Below are positions 21,502 to 29,868 of a stretch of 64,000 bases of DNA, one piece after another; position 1 is the stretch's first letter, and every line of letters begins with the position of its first letter. The notes below the pieces were generated by a model. That model saw nothing but the letters and a program-made list of their open reading frames with translations. It was not told where the DNA came from and ran no database searches. The DNA lies in the NCBI RefSeq assembly GCF_014695715.1, contig NZ_JACJOT010000017.1, forward strand, positions 186,001 to 250,000, written 5' to 3'. The position numbers and the translations under genes were made by a program. This DNA is from Microcoleus sp. FACHB-68 (GTDB taxonomy: Bacteria > Cyanobacteriota > Cyanobacteriia > Cyanobacteriales > Oscillatoriaceae).

Positions 21502-21595
21502 ATCCAACACTTATTTATATTGTGCCGGCATTAAATAGGAATTCTTCTCCTGTAAAAAGCGCATCTTTGTCTCACTGATTTCGAGCAGTTTGCGA

Positions 21596-21635
21596 GATTC
21601 TATTCAATAAGTAAAAATACTTATTGAATAGAATC
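21596..21635. repeat. Perfect 18-bp inverted repeat
   Basis: Bases 21596-21613 and 21618-21635 are exact reverse complements around an AAAA loop. The rest of the 463-base gap (21502-21964) holds no gene; it should contain the promoter of the DUF4278 gene. No T-run follows on the plus strand, so it is not a typical terminator for the upstream gene. An A-run at 21646-21654 would read as a T-run before, not after, the stem on the minus strand. Confidence 0.7.
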
Positions 21636-21964
21636 TGACTCAGCAAAAAAAAATCATTTTCTCAAACAAAATAGCTCAATGCGCTCGCTTCAGTTTTGAT
21701 AACTAGCAACCTAACCGCTGTCAAGATATCTTAACGTTTAGTATTAATTTGTGTGGTAAAATGATAACCCTTGGGGACGTAAAAATAACGTTCAACCTTT
21801 GTGGGGCATTTTGGTAGGAGCATCTATAGAATTGGCAACTAAGCGTCTCTTCTCAGGGCAAAGACTACCCTTTCACCGCACGTTTTAAAATCAGCCTTTT
21901 TTTAAAATCAGCCGTTTTCGCCCCTTTCCCATACCCTTGAATCCCTAGCGCAGAGGTGATAATT

Positions 21965-22402
21965 ATGCCTTGGTCTTTCATGATTACACTGGGAATTGCT
22001 TTGGCAGTTACCTATATCTTGAAAAACTCTGCTGACGAAATTGCCTATCTCGCCGCATCAATTTTACTGGTGAGCTTAGTGGTGAGTTTGGTAATCGCAC
22101 CTTGGCAGATTCAGGTGTTACTGCTCGTGCTTGCCTTAGTTAGCAGTAACCGACTTTTGCAGCCAAGCCGGCAGATCATCATTGAACCTGAACCCGATGA
22201 AAAAATAAAACTCAGTTATCGCGGAGTAGAATACGAACCAACCGTTCCCGTAGAAAAAGCGAAAGAAGGTGAAACTATCGTAAAATATCGGGGTCAAATT
22301 TGTAAAACCGACACCGAAGAAACGGCTCTAATGGTTCAACAAAATCAAGCTTTAGAACTCAAATATCGAGGGGCTAGTATACCAGGGGAAAAATCTCCTT
22401 AA
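21965..22402 (+). CDS. DUF4278 domain membrane protein
   Basis: A 145-residue protein with two N-terminal hydrophobic helices (about 2-25 and 28-55). A cytoplasmic or thylakoid-surface tail contains the repeated YRG motif (LSYRGVEYEP, VKYRGQICK, LKYRGASI) that defines DUF4278, a family nearly restricted to cyanobacteria. Its function is unknown. The ATG at 21965 is preferred to a GTG three codons upstream because GAGG sits at suitable distance. It is followed by the YkvA-like gene on the same strand. Confidence 0.82.
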   Translation: MPWSFMITLGIALAVTYILKNSADEIAYLAASILLVSLVVSLVIAPWQIQVLLLVLALVSSNRLLQPSRQIIIEPEPDEKIKLSYRGVEYEPTVPVEKAKEGETIVKYRGQICKTDTEETALMVQQNQALELKYRGASIPGEKSP

Positions 22403-22502
22403 GGGATTGCTAAAAAATTCTTCAGTAATCAGTAAGAATTTTCCTAATCCCGGCAGCATCTTTGTTTGATAGAATGCCGGGATTCGCATAAAAACGCATC
22501 CC

Positions 22503-22886
22503 ATGCACTCACTCAAACAACTGGTAAGAAAGCTCAAAAAAGAAACCTGGGCGATTTATTTAGTGAGTAAAGATTCCAGAGTGCCTTGGTACGCCCGGTT
22601 CCTAGCTGCTGCCGTCGTTGCCTATGCCTTCAGCCCCATTGATTTAATTCCAGATTTTATTCCGATCATTGGATTTCTCGACGATTTGATCATTGTGCCG
22701 GCAGGAATTTGGCTGGTGCTGAAAATGATTCCCCCAGAAGTTTTAGCCGAATGCCGCGAGAAAGCAGCCACCGAAATGGCACAGGAAAAACCCACAAATT
22801 GGATAGCCGCCGGCATCATTGTAGCCATTTGGGTTTTACTGGGGGTTTTAACTGTTATTTGGTTAGGCGGCATTCTGAAACGTTAA
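22503..22886 (+). CDS. YkvA-like DUF1232 membrane protein
   Basis: A 127-residue protein with the DUF1232 core AYAFSPIDLIPDFIPIIGF and FLDDLIIVP, followed by a second hydrophobic helix near the C-terminus (about 100-122). The family is found in the membrane; its role is unknown. It follows the DUF4278 gene by 100 bases and may be co-transcribed. It converges with the SIMPL-domain lipoprotein gene. Confidence 0.88.
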   Translation: MHSLKQLVRKLKKETWAIYLVSKDSRVPWYARFLAAAVVAYAFSPIDLIPDFIPIIGFLDDLIIVPAGIWLVLKMIPPEVLAECREKAATEMAQEKPTNWIAAGIIVAIWVLLGVLTVIWLGGILKR

Positions 22887-22908
22887 ATTTAACAGACTTG
22901 CCGGCTGT

Positions 22909-23673
22909 TTAATAACGAATTTGCAGCGTTACAAAAGATTGTACTTGCTGCTCTCCCCCCACCACTTGAGTGACAGAATTTTTCGCCTCTTGCGCTAACG
23001 GAACACCAACCGGCATTGGCATCGGTGGCATCGGCGTATTTGCAGCATTAATTTGAATGCCGACAATTTCCTGTGACTTAAAACTTAAGGTTGTAAAAAC
23101 AGCATCGGCTTGTTTTTTAGCATCTTCCGTTGCTTCACCCAGCGCTAGCTTTTGAGCAGCTGCAATCGCTTCTTCTGTTGCAGTAAAGCTAATGCCGTCA
23201 ATTCGCGTTGCCCCAGCTTTAATCGCATCATCCAACAGCGTTCCTACCTTATCTGTAGCAATTTCAAAACTGACAATGTTGCTGCCGGCATATCCATTCA
23301 AGCGTTGCTCGTTGTTTTGAAAGCTATAAGTTGGGCTGAGATTAATGCCGGCGGTTTTCAATTTTTCCACCTTCCGCTCCTTCAACAGTTTTACCACGGC
23401 TTCCGAGCGTTTCGCTACCTCCGGTTGCACCTGTGCGGCGGTTTTACCCTGAACCTCAACCCCCAAATTTACTTTCGCAATTGTTGCAGGGATGCTAACC
23501 TCTCCTTTCCCTGACACACTAAGAGTTCTCGGTAGGGGGGCGAAATGTCCAGTTTGCATTTGAGCCGGCACAGATTGGCACGCTGTTAAGCTGAGCAAAC
23601 CTAACACTAACGACAAACTTTTCAAACGATTCCAGGCAGTGGATTTAAAGCCAGACTGTAGAGATAAATTCAT
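22909..23673 (-). CDS. SIMPL-domain (DUF541) lipoprotein
   Basis: About 254 residues from the chosen ATG. The start at 23673 gives a clean lipoprotein signal peptide ending LSLTACQ, with Cys as lipidation site. A longer reading frame from 23802 adds 43 residues ahead of the signal peptide and is less likely. The mature protein has the SIMPL/DUF541 layout: LSVSGKGEVSIPATIAKVNLGVEV near the beginning and an IDGISFTATEEA segment later. Family members are envelope proteins of unknown biochemical role (the E. coli homologue is YggE, linked to oxidative stress). Confidence 0.85.
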   Translation of the reverse strand: MNLSLQSGFKSTAWNRLKSLSLVLGLLSLTACQSVPAQMQTGHFAPLPRTLSVSGKGEVSIPATIAKVNLGVEVQGKTAAQVQPEVAKRSEAVVKLLKERKVEKLKTAGINLSPTYSFQNNEQRLNGYAGSNIVSFEIATDKVGTLLDDAIKAGATRIDGISFTATEEAIAAAQKLALGEATEDAKKQADAVFTTLSFKSQEIVGIQINAANTPMPPMPMPVGVPLAQEAKNSVTQVVGGEQQVQSFVTLQIRY

Positions 23674-24465
23674 AAAAGATTGTTTCCTGAGACAGAAATG
23701 GGTAAAAGCACATTTGGTGGCTTGTTTCCACTTTGCCACTGTTTCAGCCGGCATCTTCGATTGGTTACACTTTTGGAAACTACAGATTCCCAAGCCGCTC
23801 AAAGCTGAGGGCGCTCAACCATAAACACGCTGAAGTTTCCTGGCAGGCTGCTTCTGCCTTAGAAAGTCATTAAGTTTGCACCTTGGCTTTCTCCAAATCA
23901 GGCAAATGTGCTAATTTACTGCCATGCCGGTGCTAAAAAGAGTTTCAAGACTGATGTGTGCCGGCACTGACTCCCTAAAGTCGCTCTACCTAGCCGCCTT
24001 TTTTTATAAAAAACCCAATTTTTCAGGCAAAATTTTAATAATTCTCAATTTCCTGCCTGATGATTCTCTGGGATTCGTCAAATATTTAATTAAATTACTA
24101 AATCTTTATTTAAAAAAATATTTAAGCTTCCAGCCTTGAAATGGCTTGTGGTTTTATTACAAAAATCTAGGCGAAACACAGGAAAAGAATTATAATTTTA
24201 TAGGCAATGGCAAAAAGCCGAAAAAAAAGTGCATCACTTACATATTTATTCGTTGAAACTTTAAGCCAAAATTGCCAAGCCAACCCTGATAAGAGCGAGA
24301 TTATCCCGTAAACTAGCATAAAACAGTCGTGAGTCTGAGCTTTTTCAGGGCGATCCATTCTCGCGCAGTTCGGCCCCATAAGCTAGGATCGTCAGTGTCC
24401 GCTGCGATTGGGGAAATTTCACCTCACAATTGTTCGAGCCATGTAAAAGTTAACAGAGTAAACTG
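23674..24465. other. 792-base intergenic region
   Basis: The region holds the promoters of the divergent SIMPL lipoprotein and histidine kinase genes. It has an A/T-rich stretch (23998-24125) with CAGGCAAAATTTT and AATTTCCTGCCTG forming a loose inverted repeat. A 70-codon minus-strand frame ending at 24167 has hydrophobic stretches but no start signal, and is not called. Confidence 0.35.
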
Positions 24466-26223
24466 ATGGGATCGTTTTTCGCTGGAGGTAAGGAATTTCT
24501 GCGGATGCAACCTCAACAGTCAACCCCTTCTGACGGAAACACAGAGAGCCAACAAGTTGTAACTGCTCAGCCCCCTCCAGAAAGCCAGCCCCTAAAATTC
24601 CTCCAACACTGGGAAACCAAAGCCCGTTCTTGGCGCATCCACCAAAAAATTGGTTACGGGTATTTCCTAGCACTTGGCATTGGTTTGTGTGGCTCACTTG
24701 CTGGGCTGATCGTTGCGGATTATTTCCAGGGACAAGGCGTAGAGGAACTTGCCGATGCCCATGTGCAAGCACAACTGTTGGGAAATTTTAAAGATGCGGC
24801 GATCTTGGCGCAGTTGCATGGCTCGCGGCTAGCTGCAATTGTGGAGGATGAAGATCGGCTGCAATTAGAAAAAACCCGCCTTTTTGAAAGTGTTGCCAAA
24901 GCGCAGAAGTTGCAGCTTGACATTGAAAGCTTTATCCAAAGTCATCCCCACCGGTTAGCCGCAGATCCCCCCACGATGCTGACTTTGATACAGGCTTACA
25001 CAACGAGCTTAAAAGCTTACGCACAACAAATAGACTCAAGCTTGCAGCAAATCAACCCATCGCAATTGCCGTCAGAGGAAGTAGACTTAGCGCGGCAACA
25101 ACTGCGGCTGCTTGTCACCGGCACGGAAGCCACGCAACTGGATCGTCTTTCAGAACCTCTGACAGAGCTGTTGAATATTTCTCAACAGCAAGAGCAGTTC
25201 GGGGAAATTGCGATGGAGGAGGCACAAGGACTTGAGAAACTAATTATTGTCGTGAGTATGTTGCTGTCGGTAACGATCGCTGCGGTTTTGGCGCTGCGTA
25301 CCAGTCGAGCCATCGCTGAGCCGGTTGTCACCCTCACTCAACTTGCTGAGCGGGTGGCGAGAGAGTCTAACTTTGACTTGCGAGTGCCGGTGACAACCCA
25401 AGATGAAATTGGCTCATTAGCGATTTCTCTCAATCATCTCATCGAGCGAGTGTCCGAGCGCACCCAACAACTGCAACAGGCGAAAGAAGCAGCTGAAGCG
25501 GCTAGCAAAGCGAAAAGCCAGTTTTTAGCAAATATGAGCCATGAATTACGCACGCCGCTGAATGCGATCATCGGTTACAGCGAACTGCTTCAAGAGGATG
25601 TTCAGGATTTAGAAGTTGGTGATCTAGAGTTTGTTGAGGATCTGCAGTCAATTAATGGTGCCGGCAAGCATTTACTAACATTAATTAATGATATTCTCGA
25701 CTTCTCAAAAATTGAAGCGGGAAAAATGCAGCTTTATCCAGAGAAATTTGAAATTTCGCCACTGATTGCTAACGTCATTGCTACAGTCAAGCCTATCGTG
25801 GAAAAAAATGGCAATGTTTTAGAGGTGAATAGTGATCACCAACTGGGGATGATGTACGCCGATCAAACTAAGGTGCGGCAGGTGCTTTTTAACTTACTGA
25901 GCAATGCTGCCAAGTTTACAACAAATGGCCGGGTAACGCTGACAGTGACTCGTGAGGTTGAAAGCATTCCTGAGTGGATTCACTTCTGCGTAAAAGACAC
26001 AGGGATTGGGATGTCTTTAGAGGAACAGCAGCGATTATTTGAAGCCTTTATACAAGGGGACGCCTCGACAACGCGCAAGTATGGCGGCACGGGATTGGGC
26101 TTAGCAATTAGCCGGCATTTCTGTGAGATGATGGGCGGGGAAATTGCAATGGAAAGCGAGCTGGGTAAGGGTTCTGTGTTTACGGTGCGTCTGCCGGTGG
26201 CAATGAGTGATTACGAAAGTTAG
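24466..26223 (+). CDS. Membrane sensor histidine kinase with HAMP domain
   Basis: A 585-residue two-helix sensor kinase. Membrane helices lie at about 63-86 and 258-280. The helical periplasmic domain between them (about 170 residues) has no recognised family. A HAMP domain (about 281-335) ends in a coiled coil, then HisKA with His359 in [11 protein letters not shown] and an ATPase domain with [17 protein letters not shown] and [10 protein letters not shown]. No receiver is attached, so a separate response regulator is needed; none is adjacent. An alternative ATG at residue 14 has AAGGA ten bases upstream and could be the true start. Confidence 0.92.
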   Translation: MGSFFAGGKEFLRMQPQQSTPSDGNTESQQVVTAQPPPESQPLKFLQHWETKARSWRIHQKIGYGYFLALGIGLCGSLAGLIVADYFQGQGVEELADAHVQAQLLGNFKDAAILAQLHGSRLAAIVEDEDRLQLEKTRLFESVAKAQKLQLDIESFIQSHPHRLAADPPTMLTLIQAYTTSLKAYAQQIDSSLQQINPSQLPSEEVDLARQQLRLLVTGTEATQLDRLSEPLTELLNISQQQEQFGEIAMEEAQGLEKLIIVVSMLLSVTIAAVLALRTSRAIAEPVVTLTQLAERVARESNFDLRVPVTTQDEIGSLAISLNHLIERVSERTQQLQQAKEAAEAASKAKSQFLANMSHELRTPLNAIIGYSELLQEDVQDLEVGDLEFVEDLQSINGAGKHLLTLINDILDFSKIEAGKMQLYPEKFEISPLIANVIATVKPIVEKNGNVLEVNSDHQLGMMYADQTKVRQVLFNLLSNAAKFTTNGRVTLTVTREVESIPEWIHFCVKDTGIGMSLEEQQRLFEAFIQGDASTTRKYGGTGLGLAISRHFCEMMGGEIAMESELGKGSVFTVRLPVAMSDYES

Positions 26224-26476
26224 TGGCAGTCAAAAGATTTTGTGACTGGCATCAGGTATCAGTCTAACCTGTTGGGTTAGCGGTAGCATCGCCGCGTACT
26301 AAAATTAATATTCTGGACTTTTGAAATTTATTCGATGAAGGAATTCTCGCTCTTTACCTTGAAACTGCCTCTCTAGTTAATATACCTGAAGCGATATTTC
26401 AAGCCCCTAGAGTTGGAATTTTACTCGGCTCTCTGATAGATAGAATTAGTTTAAACTCTCTGCTATTTTGGTGTGC

Positions 26477-27943
26477 ATGACTGAGCAACATAATCCCAAT
26501 TCATCGCCGGCTGATTCTCAGCAAAAAAGTGAACCGACTGAGGGTGTAAAAACTGAGCCGGTGAGCAATCCCTGGAAAAACCGCATTGCCGGTGCCTGGA
26601 ACAAGGCAACAGATCGCGTAATGCGACATTCCGATTCATCGCCGGCTGATTCTCAGCAAAAAAGTGAACCGACTGAGGGTGTAAAAACTGAGCCGGTGAA
26701 CAATCCCTGGAAAAACCGCGTTGCCGGTGTCTGGAACAACGCAACCGACCGAGTAATGCGACTTTTACCCATAGATGAAGCCGCACAGACGGCGACGAAA
26801 TGGTTTAGTGTCAGTGATGAGCGGGTGGCAGAGATTTTGGCGGCGGTTCGCGCCGAATTGCCCACAACGGAAGCGCTTTTGATCGGGAAGCCTCAAGCGG
26901 GGAAAAGCTCGATTGTGCGGGGGCTAACCGGCGTGTCTGCTGAGATTGTGGGGCAGGGATTTCGCCCTCACACGCAGAACACGCAACGCTATGCTTATCC
27001 GTCTAATGACCTGCCGTTATTGATTTTTACCGATACGGTGGGGCTGGGAGATGTCAATCAGGACACTCAAGTGCTGGTTCGAGAATTGGTTGGCGATCTG
27101 CAACACAAGAGTCGCCGCGCCAGTGTTTTGATTTTGACAGTTAAAATTAATGATTTTGCAACGGATACTTTACGGCAAATTGCGACTGGGTTGCGCCGGC
27201 AGTATCCCGATATTCCCTGTTTGCTGGTGGTGACGTGCTTGCATGAGCTTTACCCTGCCGGCACAGCGGATCATCCTGCTTACCCACCCGACTATACGGA
27301 AGTTAACCGAGCGTTTGCGGCAATAAAGCAAGCCTTTACCGGACTGTACAACGGCGCTGTTCTCATTGACTTCACCCTGGAAGAAGACGGCTACACGCCG
27401 GTATTTTATGGCTTAGAGGCGCTGCGGGATTCTCTGGCAGAGTTGCTACCAGAAGCAGAAGCAAGTGCGATTTATCAGTTACTGGATCAGGAAGCCGGTG
27501 AGCAAATTGGCAACCTTTATCGGGATACTGCACGCCGCTACATTTTGCCATTTTCAATCATGGCAGCTGCGGTCGAGGCGGTGCCGTTGCCATTTGCGAG
27601 TATGCCGGTGTTGACTGCCTTGCAAGTGTCTATGGTGGGGCTACTGGGGAAATTGTACGGGCAGACGCTAACCCCATCGCAGGCAGGGGGTGTTGTCAGT
27701 ACGATTGCCGGCGGCTTTCTAGCGCAGGCAATTGGGCGGGAAGTCGTCAAATTTTTACCGGGGTTTGGCAGTGTAATTGCGGCTTCTTGGGCTGCTGCTT
27801 ATACTTTCTCGTTGGGTGAGGGTGCGTGTGTTTATTTTGGTGATTTAATGGGAGGCAAGAAGCCCGATCCTAAGAAAATTCAGTCTGTCATGCGAGAGTC
27901 GTTTAAGTCAGCGCAAGAACGGTTTAAGGGAATCAAACAGTGA
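26477..27943 (+). CDS. GTPase with DUF697 tail and N-terminal tandem duplication
   Basis: A 488-residue protein. Residues about 9-98 are two copies of a 45-residue unit (SSPADSQQKSEPTEGVKTEP then NPWKNR), the product of a recent 135-base duplication. The G domain has Walker A GKPQAGKSS (Lys143) and G3 DTVGLGDV. The G4 position reads VVTCLHE instead of NKxD/TKxD, so base specificity is uncertain. The C-terminal part (about 350-488) resembles DUF697, with hydrophobic helices and repeated Gly (GGVVSTIAGGF, FLPGFGSVIAASWAAA), implying membrane association. Related proteins are dynamin-like or Era-like GTPases of unknown role. The ATG at 26477 is preferred to TTG at 26468. Confidence 0.83.
   Translation: MTEQHNPNSSPADSQQKSEPTEGVKTEPVSNPWKNRIAGAWNKATDRVMRHSDSSPADSQQKSEPTEGVKTEPVNNPWKNRVAGVWNNATDRVMRLLPIDEAAQTATKWFSVSDERVAEILAAVRAELPTTEALLIGKPQAGKSSIVRGLTGVSAEIVGQGFRPHTQNTQRYAYPSNDLPLLIFTDTVGLGDVNQDTQVLVRELVGDLQHKSRRASVLILTVKINDFATDTLRQIATGLRRQYPDIPCLLVVTCLHELYPAGTADHPAYPPDYTEVNRAFAAIKQAFTGLYNGAVLIDFTLEEDGYTPVFYGLEALRDSLAELLPEAEASAIYQLLDQEAGEQIGNLYRDTARRYILPFSIMAAAVEAVPLPFASMPVLTALQVSMVGLLGKLYGQTLTPSQAGGVVSTIAGGFLAQAIGREVVKFLPGFGSVIAASWAAAYTFSLGEGACVYFGDLMGGKKPDPKKIQSVMRESFKSAQERFKGIKQ
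26501..26770 (+). repeat. In-frame 135-base tandem duplication within GTPase gene
   Basis: Copy 1 is 26501-26635 and copy 2 is 26636-26770. The first ~65 bases of each are identical and the remainder differs at scattered sites. The unit is 45 codons, so the frame is kept. Confidence 0.9.
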
Positions 27944-27962
27944 GAAAATGCCGGCATTTGAA

Positions 27963-28151
27963 TTAATGCCCCGCCTCGAAATCAGCGAGCGCTTCTTGGG
28001 CTAAATCTTCTAACTTACCCTCAGCAATATCTTCTTCTAATTGCTCGTTCCAGCACCGATTATCCACATCTAAAAACCATTGTCGAAGGTGTTGGAATTC
28101 ATCAGGCGGTAGCTTAAGGATGGCGGCTTCTATTTTCTCAAGTGTCAGCAT
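27963..28151 (-). CDS. Small acidic antitoxin-like protein
   Basis: A 62-residue acidic protein (MLTLEKIEAAILKLPPDEF, later EDIAEGKLEDLAQEALADFE). Its helix pattern and ending resemble the short cyanobacterial antitoxin-like proteins usually paired with a RelE/ParE toxin. No toxin lies downstream on its strand, because the next sequence is the 3' end of the convergent GTPase gene. It is therefore an orphan, if the assignment is right. Assignment is by resemblance only. Confidence 0.5.
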   Translation of the reverse strand: MLTLEKIEAAILKLPPDEFQHLRQWFLDVDNRCWNEQLEEDIAEGKLEDLAQEALADFEAGH

Positions 28152-28281
28152 GGCTGTTGTAACTGATTGTTAGCTATACATTACCACTCTAATCATACCA
28201 AGCTTACCTGGAATCATTTCGGTTGCTGAGTGAGCCGGCACTTAAATTTCAGAGCCGGCATTTAAATTACCGCTTGTTATC

Positions 28282-28845
28282 TCATTCCAATAGCCAGCCA
28301 AACAATTCTCCTACTGTAAGTTGTAACTCACTTGCGAAAGCCGGCATCGGCAACTGAACCTCTAATTCATCAAATACCTCTATTTGCTGCGTCGGACAAT
28401 AAACAAATACTGTTTGCTCATCTGGATCAATCAGCCAACCCATTTGAGTCTCATATTTCAGGCAATGCAGAATATTCTTTGTAACTTTTGTTTGGCTTTG
28501 ATCGGGTGATAATATTTCTATTGTCCAATCTGGAGCTATCGAGAAAGTATTAGCAATTTCCCCATTCTCATCACGAGGAATTCTATTCCAGACAAAGACC
28601 GAAATATCGGGTACGGTTGATCGTCCACCAAAGGTGCAGCGCAATTCTGAGAATGCTCTAGCAATCCGTTTAGGCTTAAGGATTGCATTGATAGCACTAG
28701 AAAGTTCAGTCTGAATTGTGCTGTGTTTCCCCTGTGGCATCGGTTTCTGAACAATTTGACCGTTTATATACTCACCAGCCGGTTTAGTTGCCGGTATTTT
28801 CAGAAACTCGTCTAGTGTGATGGGTTTAGAGGGTGCCTGTATCAT
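28282..28845 (-). CDS. Uma2-family (DUF820) putative restriction-type endonuclease
   Basis: A 187-residue protein of the PD-(D/E)xK-like Uma2 family, heavily expanded in cyanobacteria. The family pattern is seen in order: ITLDEFLKIP near the start, GGRSTVPDISVF (the Asp of the fold), IAPDWTIEILSPDQS (Glu position) and TQMGWLIDPDEQTVFVY. The biological role is unsettled, but defence or mobile-element association is suspected. It lies between an orphan antitoxin-like gene and a toxin-antitoxin pair. Confidence 0.85.
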   Translation of the reverse strand: MIQAPSKPITLDEFLKIPATKPAGEYINGQIVQKPMPQGKHSTIQTELSSAINAILKPKRIARAFSELRCTFGGRSTVPDISVFVWNRIPRDENGEIANTFSIAPDWTIEILSPDQSQTKVTKNILHCLKYETQMGWLIDPDEQTVFVYCPTQQIEVFDELEVQLPMPAFASELQLTVGELFGWLLE

Positions 28846-28968
28846 TTAAGGTTGCCTCCAGGGGTGCTTATACCTAGATATTGGGTGAAGAAGCCGGTGT
28901 TTATTTTAGTGATTTATGAGCAGTAAGAAACTAAATTCAAAAAAATTCAATTCGTTACTGCACCTCAG

Positions 28969-29316
28969 TTAAGTTTCGCCAGATTCCTCCTCGTTTCTAC
29001 CGAGTGTCTGCTGTGCGGCGTGTCGGATATGAAGAATGCGAACGGTAGCTGCCTCTTTGCCCTCCACGATTGTGAAAAGGATACGATATAAATTGCGTCC
29101 TTGACCGTAGAGAAGTTGGCGAATTTCTTGGCTGAAGTATTCGTTTTCTCTTGCCAAAGGACAGCGCTTTGGCATTTCCGATAGAGACTCTATTGTTTTG
29201 AGCAAACCCTTATACCACAGACTTGCCCTTTCGGGAGAGGTAAGTTGAGACATCCATAAGAACGCATTGTCTGCTTCTGCCTCTGCCACAATTGAAATTT
29301 CAAGGCGATATTTCAT
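28969..29316 (-). CDS. ParE/RelE-type toxin
   Basis: A 115-residue toxin of the RelE/ParE fold. Features are an N-terminal strand (YRLEISIVAEAEAD), a two-helix region, SEMPKRCPLARE, then the RQLLYGQGRNLYRILFTI segment and closing VRILHIRHAAQ, typical of ParE-like members. Its start overlaps the antitoxin stop by four bases, indicating translational coupling. A final acidic tail of about 12 residues is dispensable-looking. The target, gyrase or ribosome, cannot be told from sequence. Confidence 0.87.
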   Translation of the reverse strand: MKYRLEISIVAEAEADNAFLWMSQLTSPERASLWYKGLLKTIESLSEMPKRCPLARENEYFSQEIRQLLYGQGRNLYRILFTIVEGKEAATVRILHIRHAAQQTLGRNEEESGET

Positions 29317-29567
29317 CGATCAATTGGCAGGTTATACTTGCGATGTTGTTCTGATGAAAACTCGTCAAAAGAACGGAACTGTCCTGTTTCAAAATCATTC
29401 AATCCACGCTGAATGCCCTCAACAGCTTCTTGGGAGTCTTGCATTTCCCACTCTAAGATATTGGCTAGCAGTTCAGCCGCCACAAGGTTAAGAGCTTGCC
29501 CCTGTCGCGCCGCTTTCTCACGGAGTCTCGCTTCTACTTCTGGGCTAAGAGTAACGACAATCTCCAT
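29313..29567 (-). CDS. Antitoxin of the ParE-type pair
   Basis: An 84-residue protein preceding the toxin on the same strand. The N-terminal MEIVVTLSPEVEARLREKAA is a ribbon-helix-helix-like DNA-binding start, and the C-terminal half (GLNDFETGQFRSFDEFSSEQ) would wrap the toxin. The 4-base overlap with the toxin gene is the usual antitoxin-toxin layout. It probably represses its own promoter, located in 29568-29700. Confidence 0.8.
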   Translation of the reverse strand: MEIVVTLSPEVEARLREKAARQGQALNLVAAELLANILEWEMQDSQEAVEGIQRGLNDFETGQFRSFDEFSSEQHRKYNLPIDR

Positions 29568-29868
29568 AAATTTACTTTCTCTGGCATTCTTTAAACACTA
29601 TTTTAACAAAGTATGCTCCAATTCACCCAAAAAATCGACTTTACCCTGGTGAATATCCTAGAATAAAAGGTTTTTTGCGATCCGAACTACTACCAGATCC
29701 ATACCACTTACCCTCACAATGAAAACGACGCTTAATAGTTTATTTAACCGACACCTAGCGCTCTAACACGGTTATTATCATATTAGTCTGCATTAACCGG
29801 CTCACCACCCATCCTAGGAGCGTTAGCGCGACAATAGCAATATAACAACGCTAAGTAGGCAGAGTGCA

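Noticed and set aside
24167-24379. 70-codon minus-strand frame with hydrophobic ends
   Set aside because: Upstream half is unlike protein and no ribosome site precedes any start. A short membrane peptide cannot be excluded.
26250-26310. tRNA-like stretch TGGGTTAGCGGTAGC
   Set aside because: Does not fold into a cloverleaf; no T-loop GTTCGA-type sequence follows.
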